NCBI RefSeq assembly: GCF_014889545.1
Contig: NZ_QKOF01000007.1
Span: 1-55,624 of the forward strand
Direction: 5' to 3'
Length of the DNA: 55,624 bases
Source of the DNA: Methanothermobacter thermautotrophicus
Lineage (GTDB): Archaea; Methanobacteriota; Methanobacteria; Methanobacteriales; Methanothermobacteraceae
The notes under the pieces were generated by a model, which worked only from the letters and a program-made list of their open reading frames with translations, was not told the DNA's origin and did no database searches. Both the position numbers and the translations under genes were made by a program. Shown in pieces: positions 1 through 7,514 of this stretch. How positions within the stretch are numbered: position 1 is the first letter of the stretch; every line of letters starts with the position of its first letter.

Positions 1-74
1 GGCACATCCTATACACAGCCACCCACCAAACACAAACAAAATCGAAAAAATTGCATTGCTTATGCTAAGGTCAT

Positions 75-84
75 CATATAAGTT
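75..84 (-). promoter_or_regulatory. TATA-like box of a leftward transcript leaving the window
   Basis: The minus strand reads AACTTATATG, a good archaeal TATA box, about 120 nt downstream of tRNA-Ser. No coding sequence starts between it and position 1, so the transcript would continue past the left edge. Because SRP RNA and tRNA-Ser are linked to an rRNA operon in Methanothermus fervidus, this could be an rRNA promoter; that is inference. Confidence 0.35.
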
Positions 85-149
85 GTTTCAGCTCCATGGG
101 ATTCTGAATCCTGCAAATGTTAAGATAATCAGACACGGTTCCAGCTTCA

Positions 150-190
150 ACAAAACAGAAAAAACATTAAAATCCAGAAAAAATGAACAT
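150..190 (-). terminator. T-rich tracts after tRNA-Ser
   Basis: On the minus strand two runs of six T lie 15 to 50 nt after the tRNA 3' end. Oligo-T tracts are the usual archaeal termination signal. No stem-loop is evident. Confidence 0.45.
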
Positions 191-204
191 AAAATCATGA
201 AAGA

Positions 205-289
205 CGCCGGGGACGGGATTTGAACCCGCGAGATCCAAAGGATCATTGGCTTAGCAGGCCAACGCCGTACCAGACTGGGCCACCCCGGC
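205..289 (-). tRNA. tRNA-Ser (anticodon GCT)
   Basis: The minus strand folds into an 85-nt class II tRNA. A 7-bp acceptor stem GCCGGGG/CCCCGGC ends with discriminator G. The anticodon arm TTGGC-CTGCTAA-GCCAA gives anticodon GCT, reading AGC and AGT serine codons. There is a long variable arm and a T loop TTCAAAT. No intron is seen and CCA is not encoded. It follows the SRP RNA gene on the same strand with its own TATA-like element, so it could be made alone or as part of a longer transcript. Confidence 0.95.
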
Positions 290-316
290 CTTACCATAGA
301 CTATCTGCATCAAGCA

Positions 317-324
317 TTATAAGT
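317..324 (-). promoter_or_regulatory. TATA-like box for tRNA-Ser
   Basis: The minus strand reads CTTATAAT about 28 to 35 nt upstream of the tRNA 5' end, the expected archaeal TATA spacing. It also lies between the SRP RNA 3' end and the tRNA. Confidence 0.5.
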
Positions 325-343
325 TTTTCGTTCAGGAAAGTTT

Positions 344-662
344 GATTGGGAGGTGGGCACGTTCAGGGGTTGACAGATCTTCCATCCACCGGTGATCCTG
401 ATAACTGGCTCCACCCCGTTAATCCGCAAGCATCAGCTGTCCATGGTAGAGCTGCTCCTTTCCAGGCCTGACCCGTTCCCATGACTAAGATGGTTTACCC
501 TGACCCTCCAGTCAGGGCCCCATCACCACTGATCCTGCGGGACGAGGCTTCGACACCAGCCATCAGGGCCGATAGACAGTCGATCAGCCGCCCCCTGAAC
601 TTCGACCGCGCCGTATAGGGGATTTGCGCTTACAGAGGACCCCTAACCCTCCAGTCTAGCCC
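344..662 (-). ncRNA. ffs: SRP RNA (archaeal 7S RNA)
   Basis: This is the RNA scaffold of the signal recognition particle, which binds SRP54 and SRP19 and targets nascent membrane and secreted proteins. The helix 8 signature is visible on the minus strand at 451-473: GTCAGGCCTGGAAAGGAGCA followed by GC, containing the asymmetric loop and GGAA tetraloop region bound by SRP54. The 5' end reads GGGCTAGACTGGAGGGTTAG, like other archaeal SRP RNAs, and the 3' end reads GCCCACCTCCC, complementary to part of the 5' region as expected for helix 1. The length of about 319 nt is typical. Both ends are estimated by resemblance and may be off by a few nucleotides. tRNA-Ser lies 54 nt downstream. Confidence 0.93.
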
Positions 663-683
663 ATTTTACTGATTATATTAAGT

Positions 684-693
684 GATATTTTAA
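684..693 (-). promoter_or_regulatory. TATA box of SRP RNA
   Basis: The minus strand reads TTAAAATATC centred about 27 nt upstream of the predicted SRP RNA 5' end. A second AT-rich stretch (CTTAATATAAT) lies closer, so the exact element is uncertain. Confidence 0.5.
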
Positions 694-791
694 TGTTTCT
701 ATCAAATATCTTCAGAAGCCATGATTCAGACCTTAAAAAGAAGTCCGTGGTACTAAAAAATTAATAGATGAAGGTCCAATAATTAATTTCT

Positions 792-1769
792 ATGGACAAA
801 CTGATGGTAATAAGTCTAATTTTGAGCCTCTACATGGCATTCAACATTGCTGCCAATGACATAGGCAATTCGGTGGGGACAGCCGTGGGTAGTGGTTCCA
901 TAAAGATGAGGAGGGCTCTCCTCCTAGGAGCCTTTTTTGTATCCCTGGGGGCAATATTACTTGGCGGGAACGTCATAAAAACAATAAGTGAGGGGATAAT
1001 TCCCCAGGGACTCTTCAGCCCCAGAATGGCCCTGGTGGTAACGGCTACAGCTTCAATCTGGATAACATTCACCCTGATCAGAAAGATACCCATTTCAGGG
1101 TCAGATGCAATTGTGAGCTCGGTTATTGGAGCCGGAATTACGGCAGTGGGTATTCAAAACATGAACCTGGATGTCATTGGATTCATAGTTCTAAGCTGGC
1201 TCATCTCACCCCTCGCAGGTCTTTTGACGGGATTCCTGATATACCATGCTATCAGGAACATGATAATAAAACCACTTCAGGGTATGGGGCTAAGGGACCG
1301 TGCTGAGAAGATTTTTTCCTATCTACAGGTACTGAGCTCCTCATTCTCAGCCCTTAACCTGGGTGCCATCGATATAGCTGTTGCCGTTGGGGTTATATTC
1401 GCAGTGGGAAGTTTCGGAGGAAACTGGATCAGGATCCTCGGGGTCATCGGGCTTGTTGCTGGAATCCTCCTTGCAGGCAATCGTGTGACAGAAACAATTG
1501 GAAGAAGGATAACAGACCTGACACCAAGCAGGGGCTTTTCAGCCCAGCTGGCAGCTGCAGTTATAGTTTACCTTTTCATGGGTTATGGTATGCCTGTATC
1601 ACCAACACAGACACTCATCGGATCAGTGATAGGTGTGGGGATTGCACATGGGACATCAACAGTCAAGTATGATGTTATAGGGCACATAGCCTATACCTGG
1701 ATGGTCACGATACCCACATGCATTATCCTATCATCTGCAATATACATTATCACCGGATTCTTGGGTTAA
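792..1769 (+). CDS. pit: Inorganic phosphate transporter, PiT family
   Basis: This is a 325-residue integral membrane protein of the PiT/PHO4 family, which imports phosphate with a cation. The duplicated family signature is visible: AANDIGNSVG at residues 20-29 and a second copy, PVSPTQTLIGSVIG, near residue 270. Roughly nine to ten hydrophobic segments are visible, with a hydrophilic stretch around residue 160-180. The protein is short compared with bacterial Pit but usual for archaeal members. The ATG at 792 begins the first membrane segment; the ribosome binding site is weak. It converges with the CBS-domain gene and overlaps its end by 4 nt. The substrate (phosphate versus sulfate) cannot be decided from sequence. 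Confidence 0.9.
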   Translation: MDKLMVISLILSLYMAFNIAANDIGNSVGTAVGSGSIKMRRALLLGAFFVSLGAILLGGNVIKTISEGIIPQGLFSPRMALVVTATASIWITFTLIRKIPISGSDAIVSSVIGAGITAVGIQNMNLDVIGFIVLSWLISPLAGLLTGFLIYHAIRNMIIKPLQGMGLRDRAEKIFSYLQVLSSSFSALNLGAIDIAVAVGVIFAVGSFGGNWIRILGVIGLVAGILLAGNRVTETIGRRITDLTPSRGFSAQLAAAVIVYLFMGYGMPVSPTQTLIGSVIGVGIAHGTSTVKYDVIGHIAYTWMVTIPTCIILSSAIYIITGFLG

Positions 1770-2173
1770 AGACTCTTAAGGGCCCTTATAATATCCCCAT
1801 CGGCAATTATGCCAACCATATCTCCATCATCCACCACAACAAGCTGGTTTATGATTCCCTCATCAGAGGAGTAGTCATTCATCTTTTCAATGGCATCTGC
1901 AAGGGTCTCCCCAGGCGATACGGTTGCAACATCCTTCACCATAACCTCACCGACCGTGGTTCCAAGTTCATAGTTGTCCAGTATTAGGTTGTGGCCAAGG
2001 TCTGATGCTGTGACGATTCCGGCAAGCTTACCTTCCTCAAGTACGGGAAGCGCGCTTATCCTGTGCTTCATCAGTTTCTCAAATGCAAATACGACGTCCT
2101 CAGAGGGCTCGACTGTTATAACATCACGGGTCATTACATCCTCAACCTTAACCTCATTAAGTCTTTTCAGCAC
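1766..2173 (-). CDS. CBS-domain pair protein
   Basis: This is a 135-residue cytoplasmic protein made of two CBS motifs, about residues 8-60 and 72-133. The first contains [10 protein letters not shown] and [12 protein letters not shown], the second [10 protein letters not shown] and [14 protein letters not shown]. Such pairs form a Bateman module that binds adenine nucleotides and regulates partners; the target here is unknown. The start is GTG, with GGAG six nucleotides upstream, and it overlaps the end of the upstream 2-phosphoglycerate kinase gene by 17 nt, so the two are probably translated from one message. That coupling suggests adenylate sensing connected to the kinase, which is inference. 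Confidence 0.88.
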   Translation of the reverse strand: MLKRLNEVKVEDVMTRDVITVEPSEDVVFAFEKLMKHRISALPVLEEGKLAGIVTASDLGHNLILDNYELGTTVGEVMVKDVATVSPGETLADAIEKMNDYSSDEGIINQLVVVDDGDMVGIIADGDIIRALKSL

Positions 2174-3074
2174 CTTTTTCTCCTCCTTTAACAGTGGTCT
2201 TTGTTAATGATTTGATTATCGAGTCGATTGTTGTCACAACATCTATGTTCTCGATTACAGGCACATTGTGTTTCCTTGCCTGGTTCTCTATGTATCTGTG
2301 AATTCTTCTGATGGCCCAGAAGTAACTTATGTATCTTTTAAGGGGTCTTCTGGCCCACATCTGCCTGCAGCGTGAATAGAATCTCCCCTTATGCACGTTC
2401 TCATCGGAGACTGTCAGTACAAACATTGCAACGTTTTCCTTGTTAACAAGGTCCTCCCTTATGAAACCGGGGACTATGTGCACGCCCTCAATGACTATGC
2501 TTATCCCCTCTGTCAGCGCCCTTTCGATTACTGCCTCCACGCCTATGCTCACACTTTCAACGTGGTCCCTGAATCCTATGAGGACCTCGTCGAGTTCCGG
2601 TGGTGGGGGTATCCTGAGGGACTGGTAGGCCGTGTAGCTGGATTCATATATGGATGGAAGAAGTTCCCTGGAGACTATCTTACGCATGACCTCCCTTATC
2701 ATGTCAGTACTTATCATGTTCCTTATTCCTAGGCGGTTTGCAACTTCAAAGGCGATTGATGAAGTTCCCACGCCTGAAGCGCCACCTATAAGTATTATGA
2801 GGGGTTCCTTGCACTGTCTTATCTTTCGCCAGAGCATGTATTTCTCCGCAATCTCAGGGTCCTCCTTCCTGAGATGTTCAGAGACTATTTCAACGAGTTC
2901 CTCGATGGTTATCAGATCAACACCATTCTTTTTAAGGTGAGCCTCAATCCTTGAAGCGAATGTGTATGCCCTGTTCGGATCCATCTCTGCCCGGGTCAGT
3001 GAACGTGCCAGAACACCCTTGGAGAATGGCTCTGTGTATTTCTTTCCACTTACCTCTCCCTGAACCATTATCAT
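2157..3074 (-). CDS. pgk2: 2-phosphoglycerate kinase with N-terminal ATP-cone
   Basis: This kinase phosphorylates 2-phosphoglycerate to 2,3-bisphosphoglycerate, the precursor of cyclic 2,3-diphosphoglycerate, an abundant thermoprotectant solute of Methanobacteriales. Residues about 10-75 look like an ATP-cone regulatory domain ([16 protein letters not shown], then [11 protein letters not shown]). The P-loop at residues 97-106 reads [10 protein letters not shown], with Thr where Walker A normally has Lys. Further conserved parts are [10 protein letters not shown] and [10 protein letters not shown]. Length 305 residues. Two ATGs (3074 and 3068) fit the ribosome binding site GAGGTGA at 3079-3085. 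A good TATA box lies upstream. A second, differently built paralogue lies at 43.7 kb. Confidence 0.9.
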   Translation of the reverse strand: MIMVQGEVSGKKYTEPFSKGVLARSLTRAEMDPNRAYTFASRIEAHLKKNGVDLITIEELVEIVSEHLRKEDPEIAEKYMLWRKIRQCKEPLIILIGGASGVGTSSIAFEVANRLGIRNMISTDMIREVMRKIVSRELLPSIYESSYTAYQSLRIPPPPELDEVLIGFRDHVESVSIGVEAVIERALTEGISIVIEGVHIVPGFIREDLVNKENVAMFVLTVSDENVHKGRFYSRCRQMWARRPLKRYISYFWAIRRIHRYIENQARKHNVPVIENIDVVTTIDSIIKSLTKTTVKGGEKGAEKT

Positions 3075-3116
3075 GATCTCACCTCAAAAAGAATTCAGTG
3101 ATAATCTGGAATCCAG

Positions 3117-3126
3117 TTTTTATATA
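3117..3126 (-). promoter_or_regulatory. TATA box of the pgk2-CBS operon
   Basis: The minus strand reads TATATAAAAA in the short gap upstream of pgk2, 43 to 52 nt before its ATG. This places transcription start near 3095 and leaves room for the ribosome binding site at 3079-3085. Confidence 0.6.
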
Positions 3127-3127
3127 T

Positions 3128-3799
3128 TTAACTGGATTTGAGATTTATGATTTCGGCCCTTATGGATCCGTCATCATCAATTTCAATCAGGGCTGCCCTG
3201 CCCTCGGAAAGCTGCCCAGGGTTTACTATGAGTGTTTCGCCGAGACGGTCCACACCGGGGGACTCATGGATGTGCCCGCAGATATTGATGCATGGTTGGT
3301 GCTTCTCAATTGCATCCCTTACACCTGTGCTTCCCACATTATCCCCTGAGGGAATCCTGTCAACCTCTGTTCCATGGGGTGGTGCATGGGTTACAAGAAT
3401 AAGCCTATCATTCCCTTGGAGGTTCTCAAGGAGTTTATCCAGTTCGCCGTGTATCTCATCTTCCTCAAGTTCCAGGGGTGTGTTGAAGGGTGTTGGATTG
3501 GAACCGCCAAGGCCACAGAAGGCAAAATTCTTAACATTAAGGGTTCTTGCGTGGATATTGATGGCCCTGGAATTTTCAATTCTGGATGAGATTCCATGGG
3601 GGTCACAGTTTCCCGGTACAGCGAGCACAGGTATGTTGTGTGATGCCAGGTCATTTAGCAGTTCCTCGGCAAGTTCAGGGGGGCCGAAGTGGGTTATGTC
3701 TCCTGCCACAACAATAATGTCCACCCTGTTATTCTTCAGGTACCTGTGAAGCTCGGGGATGTTTGATCCATGGAGGTCACTGACTGCAAGGATTTTCAC
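3128..3799 (-). CDS. Calcineurin-like metallophosphoesterase
   Basis: This is a 223-residue member of the MPP/YfcE-like family of two-metal phosphoesterases. The metal-ligand blocks appear in order: AVSDLHG (D-x-H) near the N-terminus, VAGDITHFG, VPGNCDPHG, THAPPHG and CGHIHE. The substrate is unknown. I prefer GTG at 3799 because AGGAG at 3810-3814 is then 10 nt upstream and translation starts directly with VKILAVSDLH, as in relatives; an upstream GTG at 3808 is only 1 nt from that site. The gene follows the DUF2096-like gene with a gap of a few nucleotides, as the last of a three-gene operon. Confidence 0.87.
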   Translation of the reverse strand: MKILAVSDLHGSNIPELHRYLKNNRVDIIVVAGDITHFGPPELAEELLNDLASHNIPVLAVPGNCDPHGISSRIENSRAINIHARTLNVKNFAFCGLGGSNPTPFNTPLELEEDEIHGELDKLLENLQGNDRLILVTHAPPHGTEVDRIPSGDNVGSTGVRDAIEKHQPCINICGHIHESPGVDRLGETLIVNPGQLSEGRAALIEIDDDGSIRAEIINLKSS

Positions 3800-3812
3800 G
3801 AAAATCACGCTC

Positions 3813-4337
3813 CTATTCCCTGAAAAATGAGCCTATTTCTCTCAGGCCCTTCTTTATGTCCTCTGAGTCACCGTAAATCGCTATAAGGTCATCCTCTTCG
3901 AATTCTATTATCAGACTATGGGTTTCGGCGATGTCCTGGACCCTGTCCTCTGCAAGTGGCTCCCTGAGGTGGACCCTTGCAGCTGCAAATCCGGGTGGCG
4001 CCCCGACAATGAATTTTGATCTTGTTTCGGGGGGCCTGTGGACCTCCTCTCCCCTGGCCGCCCTTTTAAGTTTTTCAATCCATTCTGCAGGGTAATCTGT
4101 TGATACTGTCTCTGCAAGCTCAAGGAGTTCCTCCTGGATGGAGTTTAGCATGTCATTTATCCTCTTGAGCTCCTTCATCATTTCAGGATTTTCAGGGTCC
4201 GATTTGTAGAAGTTTATTGATGTCCTCACCAGCCTTACATCCTCTGTGATTGATGTGGGGACATCAACATCCCTTTTCCTAAGATCTGTTAGAAGTTCAA
4301 CTAGAACGAACCATGTCTGTTCTACTGGCAGTATCAT
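3813..4337 (-). CDS. Conserved methanogen protein, DUF2096-like
   Basis: This 174-residue soluble protein has no catalytic motif I recognise. The N-terminal half is helical with heptad-like Leu/Ile spacing (about residues 50-85). The C-terminal half reads as alternating strands and helices (SKFIVGAPPGFAAARVHL, SLIIEFEEDDLIAIYG). I recall it as resembling DUF2096, an archaeal family of unknown function; this needs a profile search. Its ATG overlaps the stop of the upstream 88-residue gene (ATGA), so the two are translationally coupled. Confidence 0.75.
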   Translation of the reverse strand: MILPVEQTWFVLVELLTDLRKRDVDVPTSITEDVRLVRTSINFYKSDPENPEMMKELKRINDMLNSIQEELLELAETVSTDYPAEWIEKLKRAARGEEVHRPPETRSKFIVGAPPGFAAARVHLREPLAEDRVQDIAETHSLIIEFEEDDLIAIYGDSEDIKKGLREIGSFFRE

Positions 4338-4600
4338 AGGTGTCCTTCCAGAATTTTTAGGGTTGTGTGGTTTATCTTTGCGCCTGCTTCTTCAAGCTCC
4401 TTTCGGATCTCATCAATGTTGTTGTAGGAGCTGAGGAAAAGCACATGGTTACTCTGGGTGCCCTTGATGGATATTATGGCTATCTCCTCATCATCTGAGA
4501 GTTCTTTTTTCTCCAGTCCTGCCTTGTAGTCCACAAAGGGTCTGAATTCTTCTGGAAGATCCTTAAGGGTGAATATTCCCTTTAAAGTGGCTATAAACAA
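4334..4600 (-). CDS. Small conserved archaeal protein, DUF749-like
   Basis: This is an 88-residue protein starting with TTG, with GAGGTG five to six nucleotides upstream. It begins MFIATLKGIFTLKDLPEEF and continues with strands and helices (EIAIISIKGT, HVLFLSSYNN). It matches my memory of DUF749, an uncharacterised archaeal family. It leads an apparent operon with the DUF2096-like gene (4-nt overlap) and the phosphoesterase. Function unknown. Confidence 0.75.
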   Translation of the reverse strand: MFIATLKGIFTLKDLPEEFRPFVDYKAGLEKKELSDDEEIAIISIKGTQSNHVLFLSSYNNIDEIRKELEEAGAKINHTTLKILEGHL

Positions 4601-4622
4601 AAAAACACCTCTGTTTATTTAT

Positions 4623-4637
4623 GGGAGTGTAACTCCC
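4623..4637. repeat. Short inverted repeat after hdrB
   Basis: GGGAGT-GTA-ACTCCC is a perfect 6-bp-arm inverted repeat between hdrB and the DUF749-like gene, close to an AT-rich TATA-like stretch at 4645-4655. It could be a terminator hairpin for hdrCB or an operator for the next gene. It shares GAGTGTAAC with the palindrome upstream of hdrC. Confidence 0.45.
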
Positions 4638-4660
4638 CTGAAAAATAAATATTTTGGGGT

Positions 4661-5569
4661 TTATCCGCTTCCAGGTGCAAGGCGGTCGAGTTCCTCGAGT
4701 TTTTCAAGGCACTCGTCCACACATACCTGGTGGGCGTCAACCACAAGGTCCTCTTTTGGAAGACCCATTGCAAGTCCCAGTAGCTGTGCCAGGTGGAGTA
4801 CCGGTATGTTGAATTCTTCACCGAACTTGTCCTTGATCTCCATCTGACCCACGTCAAACTGCAGGTGGCAGAATGGGCAGACGTTGACTATTGCATCCAC
4901 ACCGGCTTCCTTCATGTTTGTGAGTTTTTCCCTTGTGAAGTCCAGTGCAACATCCAGGTCCCTGGATCTTACTCCACCACCGGCACCGCAGCACATCATC
5001 TTGTCCTTGTAGTCGACTGATTTTGCTCCGGTGACCTCGACGAGTTCATCCAGTATTGTTGGCCTTTCAGGGTTGTCTATGTTTATCTCGTCGCTTGGTT
5101 TGAGGAAGTGGCATCCATAGTGAACTGCAACGTTGAGGTTGAGGGGTTTTTCAATGATTTCTGAAAGTTTGTCAAGTCCCACATCATTGTAGAGGACTTC
5201 GGCAAGGTGCCTTACGTTGATTTCTCCCTTGTATTCCCTTCCTGCCTCCTTGAGGATTTCGTTGATTTTTGCCTTCATCTCCTCGTCTTCCTTGAGGAGG
5301 TGGTTTGTTTCAAAGAGTGAACCGAAGCATCCGTTACATTCTGTCATGATGTCTGAGCCCATCTCCTCGGCAATGGTGATGTTCCTTGCTGCTATTGCAG
5401 CCCATGTTGTCTTGTCAAATGAACCGAAGACCCCTGGTGCTGGGCAGCAGGATGCTCCTTCCATGTCCTTGAGTTCGATTCCGAGTTTGTCGAAGAGGAC
5501 TCTTGTTGCCTTTTCAATTCCAGGGTACCTGTTGTTCATGATACATCCTAAAAAGTATGCGATTTCCAT
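4661..5569 (-). CDS. hdrB: CoB-CoM heterodisulfide reductase subunit B
   Basis: HdrB carries the active site that reduces the CoM-S-S-CoB heterodisulfide in the cytoplasmic HdrABC-MvhADG complex, coupled by flavin-based electron bifurcation to ferredoxin reduction. The 302-residue protein has the two CCG domains that bind noncubane iron-sulfur clusters; visible pieces are [46 protein letters not shown] and [13 protein letters not shown] choose ATG at 5569 because GGGAGG is then 7 nt upstream and the start MEIAYFLGC matches the family; an in-frame ATG at 5575 sits almost on the ribosome binding site. It follows hdrC after 12 nt. Confidence 0.97.
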   Translation of the reverse strand: MEIAYFLGCIMNNRYPGIEKATRVLFDKLGIELKDMEGASCCPAPGVFGSFDKTTWAAIAARNITIAEEMGSDIMTECNGCFGSLFETNHLLKEDEEMKAKINEILKEAGREYKGEINVRHLAEVLYNDVGLDKLSEIIEKPLNLNVAVHYGCHFLKPSDEINIDNPERPTILDELVEVTGAKSVDYKDKMMCCGAGGGVRSRDLDVALDFTREKLTNMKEAGVDAIVNVCPFCHLQFDVGQMEIKDKFGEEFNIPVLHLAQLLGLAMGLPKEDLVVDAHQVCVDECLEKLEELDRLAPGSG

Positions 5570-5581
5570 TTGCATGCCTCC

Positions 5582-6139
5582 CTATTCTAGTTCACCTGTT
5601 TCCCAGTTGTATCCTATTAACTGGTCGAAGCCTGTTGCCTTGATGATTTTCTGAACCTCTTCAAGGGCTCCTGGGAACTGGTGTGTTGTTGGTGGTAGTT
5701 CTCCGAGGCCGACCGCCTTTCGGAGTGCCATTGTTGCATCGTTTATTGGCACACCGTGGCCGGTTTTTATAACGAATGATCCAACGGCCTTGTGGGCTGG
5801 TGCCATGAATCCTGCCTTGGCTGCTTCGTTCCTTGCAAGTTTCACGACATCCACGATTTTGACCTTACGTGGGCACCTTTCCTGGCAGGAGTAGCATGTT
5901 GTACACATCCAGAGGGTTGGGTCTGAGATTACATCATCCTTTAATCCCACGTTGGCCTTCCTTATGATCTGTCTAACCCTGTAGGGGGTTCTTCTTCCTG
6001 ATGGGCAGGATCCAGTGCATGTACCGCACTGGAAACAGTATTCCAGGCTGTCTCCTCCGGCTGCTTTTATTTTCTCAGAGAATTCCTTGTCAATATCACC
6101 CTTTGTTATCAGGTTCTCATCTCTCTGCAGTAGAGTCAT
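5582..6139 (-). CDS. hdrC: CoB-CoM heterodisulfide reductase subunit C
   Basis: HdrC passes electrons from HdrA to HdrB through two [4Fe-4S] clusters, seen as CFQCGTCTGSCP and CTTCYSCQERCP. From ATG 6139 the protein is 185 residues (about 21 kDa), the size known for HdrC from Methanothermobacter, and the ATG is preceded by AAAGGAGTGATATA, one of the best ribosome binding sites in the window. The same frame stays open upstream to 6553 and would add 138 acidic low-complexity residues (see next entry). I annotate the short form as the functional subunit; the long form is not excluded because the promoter lies upstream of the extension. Confidence 0.93.
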   Translation of the reverse strand: MTLLQRDENLITKGDIDKEFSEKIKAAGGDSLEYCFQCGTCTGSCPSGRRTPYRVRQIIRKANVGLKDDVISDPTLWMCTTCYSCQERCPRKVKIVDVVKLARNEAAKAGFMAPAHKAVGSFVIKTGHGVPINDATMALRKAVGLGELPPTTHQFPGALEEVQKIIKATGFDQLIGYNWETGELE

Positions 6140-6553
6140 TATATCACTCCTTTCTCTTTTTTCCTCTTCATCCTCTGACCCCTCGTCGGAATCAGAATCC
6201 TCCGAAGAGGCTTCATCCTCAACAGCCTCCTCATTTTCATCGGAGGCTCTGGCTGGTTCTTCAGTTTCAGCTTCATCAGCATCTGCAGTTTTCTCATCTG
6301 AGACTTCAGAAACCTTAACAGTTTCTTCAGCCTCGGGGGCCTCAGAAACCTCCACGGTTTCCTCAGGGGCTTTTTCGTCTGCAGATGGTGAAGGTTCATC
6401 TGAAGGTTTTTCTTCAGGTTGAGGTTTTTCAGTTTCTTTAATGGGCTCGCTTGGAGTATCTGTTTCCACTGGTTTCTCTGTTTTGCTGTCCTCTTCCTTC
6501 TTCTCACCCATCAACATTTCCTTTAGGCGTTTTAGAACTGACATTGTTTTCAC
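6140..6553 (-). CDS. Acidic low-complexity extension in frame with hdrC
   Basis: An open frame continuous with hdrC encodes about 138 residues rich in Glu, Asp, Ser, Pro, Ala and Thr, with repeated phrases such as VSEAPEAEETVKVSEVSDEK and EDSDSDEGSEDEEEKRE. The first 15 residues (MKTMSVLKRLKEMLMG) are basic and amphipathic. Possible starts are GTG 6553 or ATG 6544; AGGGTGTG lies about 6 nt before the ATG. A strong TATA box at 6616-6625 would place this stretch at the 5' end of the hdrCB message. It has no internal stop before the HdrC ATG, so it is either an N-terminal extension or a fused upstream segment bypassed by internal initiation. Confidence 0.55.
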
Positions 6554-6615
6554 ACCCTGAAAGATCGCTGGTTAGCAAACCTCAGATTTTTCTTATTAGA
6601 CTGTGATTTTTATCT

Positions 6616-6625
6616 GTATATAAAG
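6616..6625 (-). promoter_or_regulatory. TATA box of hdrCB
   Basis: The minus strand reads CTTTATATAC, a strong TATA box. Transcription would start near 6594, about 40 nt before the GTG/ATG of the acidic extension and about 455 nt before the HdrC ATG at 6139. Confidence 0.65.
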
Positions 6626-6643
6626 ATTCCTAAAATTCGACAG

Positions 6644-6666
6644 AGTGTAACCTTTAAGGTTACACT
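6644..6666. promoter_or_regulatory. Perfect 23-bp palindrome between hdrC and the TGT-like gene
   Basis: AGTGTAACCTT-T-AAGGTTACACT has 11-bp perfect arms around one base. It lies about 20 bp upstream of the hdrCB TATA box and about 57 bp upstream of the divergent start codon, a position suited to a dimeric regulator acting on either gene. No bound factor can be named. Confidence 0.6.
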
Positions 6667-6722
6667 ATTCTGGAAATGGTTAAGTAGAATGCTACTCCAA
6701 GTAGCTATGACGGTGCATGAAC

Positions 6723-7454
6723 ATGACCACATACCAGATAAAGCTACATGACGGTCCTGCAAGGCTGGGCCTCCTTGATGACACTGAAACACCCCTACTA
6801 CTTGAACATGAAGGGATGGATATAGCCCCCCATGAGACCATACCCTACAGTGTCCCGAGGGAAATTGCAGAGTGGGGTGTGGATGAAACCCTGAGGATGG
6901 CCTCCGGCTCCGGTGCAGATTATGCCTTCATACATGGATCCAGCTACCAGGACCTCAGGATAAGGTGTGCCCTTGAACTTGAGGAGATGGGGTTCAGGAG
7001 ACTAATAGTGGCAAATATGGATGAACTGATTCAGAGGCCAGGGGACCTTGTGAGAATCTTAACTGCCCTGAGGGAATCTGTGAAGCCTGAAACCCTGCTT
7101 TGCTCCACATTCTCGCACCCTGCATTCATCCCCCTCCTCACCTACATGGGTATTGACCTCTTCTCAGATGCCACTGCAGAGCTATATGGGAGGCTCAGCA
7201 TTCTCCTGACAGAGAGCCACACCTATCCCCTGGACACCTACGGTCTCTGCGATACCCGCGGAGGGGATCTCATTGAGAGAAACAGGCTCACCCTTGAGTT
7301 CATCGTCAGTGAGGTCAGGGAGCATATAAGGAACGGTACCCTCAGGAACCTTGTTGAGGAGCGTGCTGCATCATCACCCCAGAACATGTCAGCACTTAGG
7401 ATCCTGGACCGTGAGAAGCAGAAATTCCTCCAGAGATACACACCTCTATACTAA
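6723..7454 (+). CDS. Short TGT/archaeosine-transglycosylase-like protein
   Basis: This 243-residue protein resembles the N-terminal and late parts of archaeal tRNA-guanine transglycosylase relatives: HDGPARLGLLDDTETPLLL near the start, and a tail LRNLVEERAASSPQNMSALR...LQRYTPLY that looks like the end of a TGT barrel. The zinc-binding cysteine cluster and the catalytic-region motifs I would expect in TgtA are not seen, and there is no PUA domain. It could be an accessory paralogue in archaeosine synthesis or have another role. ATG 6723 lies 8 nt after CGGTG; ATG 6717 is too close to it. It is divergent from hdrC with a palindrome in between. Confidence 0.6.
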   Translation: MTTYQIKLHDGPARLGLLDDTETPLLLEHEGMDIAPHETIPYSVPREIAEWGVDETLRMASGSGADYAFIHGSSYQDLRIRCALELEEMGFRRLIVANMDELIQRPGDLVRILTALRESVKPETLLCSTFSHPAFIPLLTYMGIDLFSDATAELYGRLSILLTESHTYPLDTYGLCDTRGGDLIERNRLTLEFIVSEVREHIRNGTLRNLVEERAASSPQNMSALRILDREKQKFLQRYTPLY

Positions 7455-7514
7455 TTTTGCAGTATTCCGCGATTCACTTTTAGAATCCCACAGCTAATGG
7501 AAACCCGGCACCGA

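Noticed and set aside
6001-6507. Long open frames opposite and out of frame with the hdrC extension
   Set aside because: They are mirror images of the repetitive acidic codons (Ser- or Arg/Lys-rich translations) with no ribosome binding site.
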